From: Didymella arachidicola
Taxonomy: Eukaryota > Ascomycota > Dothideomycetes > Pleosporales > Didymellaceae
Reading direction: 5' to 3'
Length of the DNA: 64,000 nucleotides
NCBI GenBank assembly: GCA_016630955.3
Contig: CM049989.1
Span: 1,736,001 to 1,800,000 of the forward strand
Shown here: in pieces, positions 11,501 through 23,500 of the stretch
Numbering within the stretch: position 1 is the first letter of the stretch
How the letters are laid out: each line of letters starts with the position of its first letter
Notes under the pieces: model-generated
Told to the model about the DNA's origin: nothing
The model's input: the letters and a program-made list of their open reading frames with translations, nothing else
The model's database searches: none
Program-made: the position numbers and the translations under genes

Positions 11501-14500
11501 TTCGTATCGCGCGCGCACAAGGATAGGACTGGGCCCAGCCACGATGCGCTCGCTGCTGCGCTGGAGCGCGTTGGTGAGCGCGAGGAGAGGGGTGGTGCTG
11601 CGATTGCGAGCCCGCTCGCGGCGTCGCCGTTTTTCGACGATGCTCCGCCCCAGGCGAGTGAGCGTGGTACGTCCACGGTGTCTGCGGGCGTGATCCAGCA
11701 TGCTGCCCTTGGGGCGCTCGCGGGCGGGGTCGTCGGCGCTGCTGTTGTAGCTTTGAGTAAGTCGGAGAAGGGTAAGCAGAGGGAGAAGAAGAGTGAGGAT
11801 GCCGAGCCTGAGACTGGAGATCGAAACGCCGAGATCGAGAGAGAGGAGGACTATGCACCGACCCCTATCGACAACGATGACGATACGGGTATCGCGGAAT
11901 CAAACGCCGCAGCCGAGCTAGAGGACAGCAAGACTGGTGTTAAGGACAACCGGGACGCCGTCCTTGACGCTACGTCTCCTCGCGCTGAACACGCCCTGGA
12001 TGCACCTCGATCGCCCAAGCTACAAACTGAACAACCCGCCTTCGAACCCAGCGACGCTAAGATAAGCCAGTCTGTTGGCCAAGTTCCGACTGAATCCCTG
12101 ATCAAGGAAACGCTTGCACCTTCGGTTGAAGACACACCTGGGGTTGCCCCCGCGCAGCAGATAAAAGAAGGTTCTGTGGGGGAAAGTGGGGATGTTGCTC
12201 AGCTACCGGAAGCAGCGCTAGAGGTGACGCATGAAGCCACGCCTGCGGCTGCGCCTGCGAGATCTTCGTGGGGAACGGGGCTGTGGGGCGCTATTGGGGG
12301 CTGGGGGAGGAAGAAACAGACTCCTGCTGTTAGCGAGCCTGAGCCTGAGCCTAAGACCGAGACCCCTGCTCCAAGCGCTGTGGTGGAAGTCAGGCGGGAA
12401 GAGGAGAGTACGGCTCGAGCACCGCCTCCTTCGTTGGTTGAACAACTGGAAGTAAGAGATGAAGCGCCGGTGCTCGTTCAATTCGAGCCTGAAGTCAGGG
12501 TTTTGGATTCTGGGGGTGTTGAGCCGGAGACTCCCGCCTCTGCTCCCAGCGCCGTAGTTGGAGACGAGTGTACGGCTCTCGCACTGCCTCCTCCGCCGGT
12601 TGAACGGCTGGAAATTGAAGCAAGAGAGGTCCACGATGAAGCGCCAGTCCGGGTTCAGTTCGAGCCTGAAGTCAGGGTTCCGAGTACAGGGGGTGTTGGG
12701 CCGGAGACGCTTAAGCTTGATACTAAGGATGTGAAGGCTGAGCGGGATGGAGAGGATGAGTATAAGCAGCTGACAAGAAGCTACACACCGCAGACTGCGG
12801 TCTTCACTGACGATGGGCGGCCGTTTGGGTTCGGTTCGCTTGCTGGCGCGGCGAAGTCGCAGGATGAGACTGTTGCAGATGGTGGACCAGCTGTTGTTGC
12901 CGCTGCGGCTGGGGATGTGGCTGTGCCTGCGTCGCTTCTGACTGAGAAGTCACCTGAGCAGGAGACTGCATCCGCAGCACCAGATGTTGTCGAGCCGAAG
13001 GTCGTGGCGAAGAAGAAGAAAGGCAAAAAGGCTAGGAAGAGCAGCGCGCAGATTCCCGAACCCATCGCCAAAGTTGAAGCTGAAGCTGAAGCTGCCACCG
13101 AACCGAGCGTTGCAGAAGAAGCGCCCGTCGAGCAACAAGACGCATCGCCACAGATCCCCGCTACACCGTACAAGCAACCACAAACGGCTTATTTCGGAGA
13201 CGGAGGTTTACCCGCTTTCTCGTTTCCCCAACCCGCGCCGGCCACTGCAGAGACGTCGCGAGCAATTCGGGGAGATGAGCACGCTGTTGATGAAAACAGC
13301 CGTGATTTGCCCCAGGATGTTGCGCCGCTCCCGCGCGAGTCTGGCACGACCGAGATGGAACATGCTCCATACATACCGCCGCAGACGAGCTACTTTGGCG
13401 ATGGGGGACTCCCGGCTTTCAGCTTCCCTGGCTTCAATCTTGCGTCTGCGCCGAGTGCAGGTGATGAGGCGACAGCCACTGATAGCCCTCTCTCGGAAAC
13501 AAAACCGCACACTTCCACCGACGTCGAGCTCGTTCCCGGCGCGCGAGAGATCGTCTCCGATGGGCCTGGTGTTGAACCCACCACCGAGACGCTCGAGCGT
13601 GGTGTTGGGTTGGAAGAAGAAGAAAGGGAGCGAGATGCAGTCAAGACCGGAGAAGGCGAGAGCGCTGAGCCGGCCAATTTGGAGCCTAAGACTGAAGCCG
13701 ACCCGATCGAAGCGCAAATTGCTGCGCCGAGTCGGACGAAGAGCAAGAAAGGCAAGAAGAAGAGGGATGCTGCGCTGCTCGAGACAAATGAAGATCGGGA
13801 ACGACGTGCTGAGAGGGGATCTAGCGCGGCGAGGCTGAGCGGAGATGAGAAGGAGTTGCCTGTGCTAGATGCTGATGAGCAACGCGCTCTCACTGCCGGT
13901 GTCGCTGGTCCTGTCGAATCTTCTGTGGAGCCGCCAATCGAAACCTCCACCGCGGATCCTCCTGCGGAGGAAGGCCTGGACTACAACGCCAACGACAAGA
14001 CTATAAAGGCCAAAGAGACTGAGCGCGGCATCACCCAAACTCCAGACCTGCGCAGCGAGAACGCTGCACCTCCTTCCATCTCGACGGAAGATCCCAGTGC
14101 CCCCATCCCAGAAATCACACCCACAGTCGCTGAAGCTGAGATCGAGACTGACGCGTGGCTGGAAGGGAAAACACTGGATCACGTAGAGGCACTTCTCGAG
14201 AAGGAGACCCCGCAGGATCTCGGTGCCGTTGTACCGGAATCCGACACCCTGCGTAAGGAAACCCTCGAAGCAGCGCTGACCGAAGGCGTCCAGACTCCGG
14301 CCGTCGTTGCGGCTTCGGATGAAGTGGAGGCTCTTGAGGTAGCTGATGCTCCTACCGTCGCCGAAGAAGTCGCAACCCCGACCTCAAAGAAAGACAAGAA
14401 GAAGAAAAAGAAGAAGAGCAGAGGTACTGATACGCCGATCGAAGGGGAAGAGCCATCTGTGCGAGAGTCACCCAAGGTCGACGGGTCTGATGCAGCGGGT

Positions 14501-17500
14501 CAGATCCCTGCGGATGAGTCTGTGGCTTTGGAGGCTGGGGATGGTGATGATGGTGCTTTGAATACTAAGACGGAAGAGGAGCAGACTGGTGTTGCGGAGA
14601 GCAAAATGGCAGGCGATATTACGACTGTCGAGCCTGAGATACAGCCTCCTGAGATACAGCCTGCTCTTGAGATCGCAGAGACGCACATCGTCGGGTCAGA
14701 GGTTGATGCTGTTGCTGCCTCTGCAGAGTCCACAGTCGAGAAGGATGCCGAAATCCCAGTCGAGGATCTGCGCCCAGAGGGTGCGGACGAGACAGCGCTA
14801 CCACTCACATCGACGAAGAAAGACAAGAAGAAGAAGAAGGGCAAGAAGGGGAGATCTGTTGATGAGCCCAGCACCCCGGTCGAGGAAATCGCTGCTCCAT
14901 TCGCACTCGCAGAAGCCGCACAGACCGAGACTAAGCCTGAGTCTCGTGACAGAGAAGGGCAGGGAGTGGAAAGGGCACTTCGAGAAGTGCCTGGGCATGC
15001 GGCCATAGATCCTGCTGATGTGCCTCTGCCAGTTGAGACTGCAGACGACGATGTTACTTCCAACGAGGAGCCTGTCGATACCACCACCAACCAAGTTGTG
15101 GAACCCTTCGTCTCAGTTGACGTGCGGCCTGCCGAGCAGCCGAATGAAGGGACGGAAGAGCCTGGGTCAATTCCAGCAGTCGCTGAACAGTCGGCCGACT
15201 CTGCTGTCGTCTTACCGCCGGCGCAGGAGGAGCCTGTCATCGAGTCCAAAAAGAGCAAGAAAAAGAAGAGCAAAAAGGCCAAAGCGCTTGACACCGAGCC
15301 GAGCACACCGTCGAGTGAAGACCCTGCGCAGATCCAAGGCGTCGGTGCAATCTCAGAGTCTACCACTGCTGATGTTGAACCAACATCCGAGCCGCACGTT
15401 CAGCTCAACGAGAAGGACGCGTCGGCAAAGGAAGAGCCAACTGCGGACCTCTCAGTTCAGGATGAGACCACTCGCGATATCCTCGAGCCCGCCTTCCAGA
15501 AGAAATCTGCTGTGGAAGCAGCATCCGCTTTGCCAGCCTCTGAACCTATAGAACCTGGCCCTGGTGAGAGTGCAAAGCTTTCCGAGCCGGTCTCCGAAGA
15601 AAACGGGACGAGCAATGTCGTGGAGAACATGGCGCAGAAAACCGAGTCAGAGGAGGCAAAGATCACCGAGCGGGACCCGGCCACCACGGACACATCAGCC
15701 ATCGAACCCTTTGCAGGTCTCAGCAAGAAGGAGAGGAAGAAGCTCCAAAAGAAGTTGAAGGCTGAGGCCGCGCTGGAGGAGACTAGAGCAGTGACTTCCG
15801 TACCAGAGCCTGTCGAAGAAGTCCAGCAGGCAGCTGGCGACGTGCCACCTACAGCAGAGATTGTCACGGACGTCACGCCCACAATCATCGAAGACCCCGT
15901 ACAGGTTGTGACCTCGACTACACAGGAGTCTCTCGTGCTCGAACCGGCACCTGATATCGAGCAGTTAGCACCTGCAGAAGTTGAATCCACCACTGCTGAT
16001 CAACATGTAGCTAAGGAGGCAACCCTCGCAGATGATGCACCTGTAGCCGACCAAATCGTTGCAACTACTGAGGAACCAACTGTTGTTGACCCCTTTGCAG
16101 GTCTCAGCAAGAAGGAGAGGAAGAAGCTTGAAAAGAAGATGAAGGCTGAGGCTGCACAGAGAGAGGTCGAAGCAGCTACTAAGGAAGGTCCCGTTCTGAC
16201 TACGCCTGCATCTGGACCTCCGGGCGAAGACAAGACTTTGGCGACTGAGGCTGAAATCTCAGCAGAAGCAGCTTATGAGAAGCCCCCTGTGGAGAAGGAT
16301 GAGCAAGGTTCAGAAGTTCCTGCAGCGACAGAACTCGGTGATGCGACAAGTGTGGTTGAACCGATAACGTCTTCGGTCGCGCTTCCAGTCCAGCGAACAG
16401 ATACTGAGCGGCCGTCTCTAGATCTCGATGTCGCACAGGAGGTGACCGAAGAACCACACCCGCGTGAAATCGCACAGGCTGAAGCAGCCCCTTCTCAATC
16501 AGTCCTTGAAGAAGCACCGCCGACCGATGCACCCTCGGTTGAGCCGGGTGCGGCTGAGGTGACCGCCGCGACTGACCCCTTTGCCGGCCTCAATAAGAAA
16601 CAGCGCAAGAAACTCCAGCAGAAGTTGGATGCTAAGGCTGCCGAAAGAGCGGCGCAAGAAGATCAACTGTCGGCTCAGCTTGTCGCAGGTATTGTTGTCA
16701 ACGACGAACTGGCTGCTGAAGCTGCTGCTGAAGTTCTGTCTGAGCAGGTGCACGCTGGAGATGCACCAGCTACTGCAGACGAAGTAATGCCGACTGCGAG
16801 GTCTGAGCAATTCGAGAATCAGACGACTGTTGCAGAACCCAAGAAAACTATCGATCGGTCCTCAACCGCGCCAGATACGTCGATAGCACACGACGCGTCT
16901 CCTAGTGAACTCGTCCTAGCTGATAATGCGGCTACGTCAGATGACACAGCTGCGAAACAGGAAGGCGCTACTGAGGTCGCTGCAACGCGATCAGAGCCAG
17001 TACCTGCTCTCCAAGAAAGCCCTCTTACTCAAGAAGCTGAGGTAGTTGCAACCGATCCTTTTGCAGGTCTCAATAAGAAGGAGAGGAAGAAGTTGGAGAG
17101 GAAACTCAAAGCTGAAGCTGAGGCTAAAGAAAAGGAAGCGCAGGCCCGCGTTGAGGTACCCATCATAGAGACCCTTCGCGACGGACCCGCCGACGATAAG
17201 CAAGCGGATGATGGCGAAGGGGCACAGGATCCTGCTGATGTGGTTGCTGGCGCAGTATCAGGGTCTGTTGCTGCTCCTGTCGTTGTAGAAGACGCGCGAG
17301 AGGAGCTGCCTGTGCAGCAGAGCGAAGCCAAAGAGACTGCCAAGGAGCTACCGACTCGTGAGCAACCCACTGCTGTTGAAGAACCCATCGCCGACATGCC
17401 TGCGGTTGGAGTGTCCCCCGCTGAGGCAGCAAGCTCATCTCCTACCTTTGAATCCGTCCACGTACCGATGACGGTTGATGAGGCACCCGCAAAAGATCTC

Positions 17501-20500
17501 TCCTCTGAGATACCGCAAGCTGACGCTGTTCAAGTTGATGCTGCGTCAACGGAAGTCCAGGCAGACCCTATTGACCCTTTCAAAGGGCTCAACAAAAAGG
17601 AGCGGAAGAAGCTGGAGAAGAAGCTGAAGGCAGAGGCCGAGGCGAAGCTTAGTGAAGACGCACAGGCTGCGGCATCCGCACCAAGTATCTCTACTGAGTC
17701 GACGAAAGCTGAGATGAAGGACATCCAGCCGACTGAGGCCACTCCTGAGCTCACACAGACGATTGCTGAGGTCGCTGACCCTGAACACACCACTTCGGTT
17801 GAACAAAGTCGAGAGATCTCGGGAATCACTCCATCGACTCACTTTGCGCCAGATGACTCCACCGTCCAGCCAGCCAGCCAGGAACAGAATACGGAGCTTC
17901 CTGCCAGTGCGAAAACACCTGAAGCATCGAGTCAAGAGGACTCCGCGAAGAGCGCTACGCAGACAACGACCGCAAGCTCTTCTGAGGAGGTTATACATGC
18001 CAATGAGCAAGACACTGTAGAACCGGCAATCATCTCCCCCGACCCCCCGCAAGACGTCGTCTCCCAAGACAGCACTGGCGCGGCCCAAATCCCGACAATC
18101 ACTGAGGAAGTGCCTGCTGCTGAACCCAATGTCTCAGCCACTGCTGTCGACACGGCACCAGAGGTCGATGCGAAGGTGCCAGAACCTGTAGATGCTCCTG
18201 CAGAGGCTCCTGTGGATCCATTTGAGGGTCTCAATAAGAAAGAGAGGAAGAAGCTGGAGAAGAAACTTAAGGCAGAGGCGGATGCCGAACTCAAGGCAGA
18301 GGCTGATGCCAAACTCAAGGCAGAGGCAGATGACAACCCCGGGGAGGATGAAGCAGCTGCGGCTACGTCAAGCGTTGAGGAGACAGTTGTAGCCGTGGCC
18401 GCAGAGCAAGCTCCAGCAGATGATACCTCTGCTCCTACTAGCGGCGATACTGCGCACTCCACTGTAGACTCCGTTGGCACAGGGCCTACCAAGGACGAAG
18501 TTGAGCAGCCCGCTGTTCAGTCTACCACTAAAACCGCCGCCGAGCACGCTATCGTCGATCCTGTGGAAGAGTCAGCACCAGCTGTTGACCCGTTCAAAGG
18601 TTTCTCGAAGACCCAGAAGAAGAAGCTCCAGCAGAAGATGAAGGCCGAAGCTGCGAAGAAAGAGACAGACGAGGCGGAGGCAGCACTTCTGACGCCCAGT
18701 GCTGTTGAGCCCGCAGCAACCGCAGAGCCTGAGACAGCCGAGAGTGCGGCAGATATTAAGAACGTTCCCATCGAAGAACCTCGTGAGGCACCTTCTCAGG
18801 CTACGCATGGCGCCCCAGCCGAAGGCTCGCAAGAGCCAGTAGTCGCTGATAAGATAGCGGATGACACCTGGCCAACGGAGGATCTGCTCACTGAGGACAT
18901 CGACCTTTCCCCTGTGCCCATCGAGCAGTCATCCACTGCCGTTGAGCAATCACTTGGCGATCCCGACGCAGCTGAACTTACAAACATGGTCGCCACTGAA
19001 GAGCCCACCGTAAGTAAAGAGACTCCGCAGCCAGTCGAGGTGCCGATTCTGGATCCATCTGAGCCGCAGGACCCGGTGCTGACCCCAGATTCTTCTTCTA
19101 AGAAAGACAAGAAAAAGAAGAAGAAGAAGAGCAAGAAAGGTGAAGTGTCCTCGGAGCCTCAAACACCCGTCGTTGAAATCAGCGAGCCTGTTCTGTCGTC
19201 TGCAGGTATCGAGACAGCGCCCGAGGACGCGGTTAATAAAACAACGGCGACAGGGTCTACTGTTCCCGTTGAAGTTCCGCGTGCTGACCAGATCTCTGCT
19301 ATCGAGTCGCGTGTTATGGAGCAGAGTCACGGCCTTCCTAGTGTGGAGGCTGATACTACAGCTGCTGCTGTCGATGGACTCGAGACTCTTGCCGAGCAGA
19401 CTACGCCCGCAGACGCGAGTTTGGATACAGAGCCCACTGTGCCGGTTGAAACGACGCGTGACGCTGCGACATCTGAAAAACAAGTATTCGAACCTAGCGT
19501 TGAGCAGACACCTACTGCTGTTGACCAGCCCGTGTCTGCATCCGTTGCGAACGACACACCATCGATCGAGCAAGTACCCGTGGAAGACGCGCCTGCCCTG
19601 TCTAAGAAAGAGAAGAAGAAGATAAAGAAGAGTAAGCGCGTTTCTATCGCCGAGGAATCGCTACCTGCCACGCCAGTGGCAGAGGAAGACAAACAGCTCC
19701 CTTCGGAGGCTGTCGTCGAAACGGAACGTGCTATTGCAACCGAATCCAAGGACGTCAACGAGCCAGGAACTTCCGAGCTACCAGCTGTCATCGAGTCGCA
19801 GCCGACCTCAGTCGAAGAGCCCGAGCCGGTTGTCCAAGACGAGGCCGTGCCCTTGTCCAAGAAGGACAAAAAGAAAGCAAAGAAAGCGAAGCGAGGTAGT
19901 GTCGCTGGGACAAGCGAGCCCGCAACAACAATCGAAACACCCACTACGGAGCTGAGCAAGTTCACCTTTGATGCCCCGGCAAGTAAGGAGGGTCCAGAAA
20001 CGATTGATGAAGTTGCACCTGAACAAAAGGCAGTCGTTGTCCCGGCAGCTGACGATAAGAGGTCGCAAACGTTCGATGAGCCGCAGGCGGAGGTAAGCGA
20101 GACACCGGCGTCCATCACGATTGATGAGCAAGTCAAGGACGATCAGCAAGTCGCTGCACCCAGCCTCAATGAACCAATTGAGGCTGCGCCAGACGATCGC
20201 CCGCCACCTGCTCCGTTCGAGGAGCCTGAGCTATCGGCGTCGCTGGCTGAGAAGGAGGCCGAGCTTGGCGAAGCTGTACCGCTTACCAAGGCTCAGAAGA
20301 AGAAGGCGAAGAAGGCTAAGCGAGCTTCAGGGGTAGAGAGCGAGGCTTCGCAGCCCGCAACTCCTGCAGAGGAAGTGTTGGAAGAGCTTAAGCCTGAACC
20401 CTTCACGGATGAAGCTCTCCCCACGGTTCTTCCTGCAACTTCGGAGCCAGCAGTGACGCAGTTGCTCGATGAAGAGAACGATGCCTGGACCAGCACCGCA

Positions 20501-23500
20501 CCGACCAAGAAAGATAAGAAGAAAAGCAAAAAACAGCAAAAACAGACCGCGATCGATTCTTTTTTAGCGGATGAGGCGACTCGGGCAGCCAACGTTTCTG
20601 AACCCCAGCCGTCTCCATCACCCCCTATAACCTCTGAGACACCTCTTACTTTCTCGGGGATACCGACCCAATATCCCCTGACCAACACCGATGGCAGTGT
20701 TGAGCTTGCTACTACTAGTGCGGAGGATGCGCAGGAGCGCGATATCACTCTTTTGGAAGCTGTGGCGGAGCAGCGAGAGACTGTGAAGGTGGAAGGAGAA
20801 GAAGGAGAGCGATCAGACGATGCTGCTGCCACTGAAGCTGCGGCCGACGGCGATGTTACTGAGTCTACGGCTGTTGTGCAGCCAGACTCTGTTGTGGAGA
20901 CCGAGGCGCTTGCTTCAGCAAAGCTTATGCAAGCCACGCTGGATGAAAAGAATGACGAAGGGCTTATGCTTGCTGTTGCCGAAGCAGTGGCTCCTTCCGA
21001 GCAGGAGATTTCGCACACTGAGCCTGTGGCAGCCGCAGTTACGATTCCTGAGCACGTGGACGAGGATGTTCCGGATACCGCAACATCTTCGAAGAAGGAA
21101 AAGAAAGCAAAGAAGAGTAAACGCGTTTCTGCGGCCGAAGAGCCTGCCAAAGAACCGCTCGAGGAGGCGCCGCCACTAGAGACACCTAGGGCAGACGACG
21201 TCGCGGATGCCGTTGTCGAACAGCACGATGAGAGTAACTTGATGACTGGTGCCAAGGAGTCGGCCTCAGCCAAAGGAATTGATGACTTGGAGCCAGCGAT
21301 TGAAGCACAGACGATCGACATCACTAGCGTTGACATGCCCTCAATCCCTCACGCAGCAGGCGATGCCAATCGCATTGATATTGCACCCACAGAGGCGCCC
21401 GCGCTCGAAACGTCCCTTCTCGAATCAAAAGCTCCGCTTTCTAGCAAGGAGAAAAAGAAGGCGAAGAAAGCGAAGAAGGCGTCCAGCTCCGCGACTCCTG
21501 CTCCAGAACTCGAGTCGAGTGTCGCAGTAGAAGCGTTGGACGCGCTTACCACGCCGCAGATCGAGGAGGCTCAGGCTATCCTCGAAAGCCATGGGCAAGT
21601 TGATACCTCGCTGCTTGCGAGTGATGGAGTCAAGCAGGAGACTGAGGTCGTCGTTGAGCCTGCGGCTGATGCCACAGTCGATATGCCAACGGCTGTAGAG
21701 AGGACAGGCTCTGACAGGGATGCCACGATCGTAGTTCCTGAAGCTGCCAACGTCATACCGGATCTAGCTGTCGAGACGCCTGGACCATCAAAGAAGGATA
21801 AGAAGAAGGGGAAGAAGGCGAGAAAGCAATCTGGTGCTGCGACGCCAATGGAAGAACCGCTTCCTGATATGGAGCACGTGCAAGAGATCATTACGCCTAT
21901 CGGGGATGCGGAGCTCGAGGCGCCAGATGTTCGAAATATTCAAGCTGCACCTGCACCTGCAGTCGACTCCAGCATCGCTGCGGACACAGACCTAGCCTCT
22001 GCAGACGTGACGCCAGAGCTGGAACGTCGACCTGCTGAGCTCGCCTCAACAATTGAGCCACAGCAGCAAGATAGGAATGCCACTGGTCTTGATTTGAAGA
22101 CCGCGCACTTCGAAGCGACCCAACCTGTTCCGGAGAGCAACCAGCTAACCGGCGCGACTGATGAGCCAGAGCATCTCCCTGCTGAACTCGCTTCACAGCT
22201 TGAGGTGCAGCAGGGAGCCGCACCATTTGCCCTCGATCGTGGTTTGAAGCCTCTGGAAAACAGAGAACCGGGAAATCTAGCTGACAAGGTCGCTGAGCTC
22301 GCCGGTTCCGTTGGAAGCCAGCTGTCTGTCGAACAAAGCATCGAGACTGTCAAAGCAATCGAGCCTCAAGTCGCATCGACCCTCTCGAAAAAGGATAAGA
22401 AGAAGGCTAAGAAGGCTAATAAGCAGGCTGGACTGGCAACACCAGCTGATGAAGTTCTTCCGGTCGCCGTGGTTGACGATACCAAAGGTGCAGTCACGGA
22501 TGATGCAGCTCAAACAGAACCCAGAACGGCCGCGACACTTATTCCCGAGCCTCTAGAAGGAGTCCGAGATACATCGTTTGAGCTTCAGAAGGACGGCGTG
22601 ACGATAGAATCTGGTCTTGAGCGAGAGAGAAGCGAAGATGCGCTAGTTGTGGAGCAAACTCAACCCATCGAAGCCTCCGAGGAGCCGACAAGTACTCACG
22701 TCAGAGGCTCAGGAGAGTCTAGCATCCCTTCAGCAGAAGTAGTGCCCGGTGCTGTCCAGCCTGAGACTGTCAGCCAACAACTCCTCGAGGTTGCCAACGT
22801 GCAAGCGTCTGACATGCCTGGAAGCTCAGCGGAGATGCTCTCTGGCACCACAGATGCGCCTCCCAAACTCTCCACTGTAGCTGCTGAGGAAGAGACATCT
22901 GTTCCATTGTCGAAGAAAGACAAGAAGAAGGCGAAGAAGAGCAAGAGGGCTTCCGGGACAGCTACACCCATCGCCGACGACAAAGTGGCGTCTCGATCGG
23001 AAAGATTAGCAGCTTCGGCGGCTAAGGCGACCGAGGACGTCGATTTTGCCAAAGACAATGATGGTGCACAACCTGATGCACTTGCTACGGCTACAAATAG
23101 CGCGAGCCTGGTCCCTCAAGACAACAAAGGGAGCGATAGTAACTTGGAGGATCTGCCACCGGTAGCTGTCGTCGAAGACGTGCGCGATTCTGAGGAAGTC
23201 GAACCGACAGTCGCAGTGGAGGACAGCATCGACCCAACTCCTGCTAAGAACAGTAAAAAGAAAAAGCAGAGATTGGCCGTAAACACTCCTATAGTGGAAG
23301 ACGCCGCTCCTATACAGTCCGCAGACATCGCTCCTTTGGCTGATGTCGCTGCGGTTATCGAGAGCAGCACTGTCACAGAGCCAGGTCGCATAACTCCCTC
23401 AGAAGCTCCGGTAGCCGACAACACACGCGCAGCTACAGACGCAGCCACATCGACAAAGGCTATCGATCACCCTGCTGACCCGCCAATTCTGCCCCGAACA

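Noticed and set aside
20293..21336. 347-codon minus-strand frame opposite leashin
   Set aside because: Ser/Ala-rich antisense shadow created by repetitive Glu/Ala/Lys codons.
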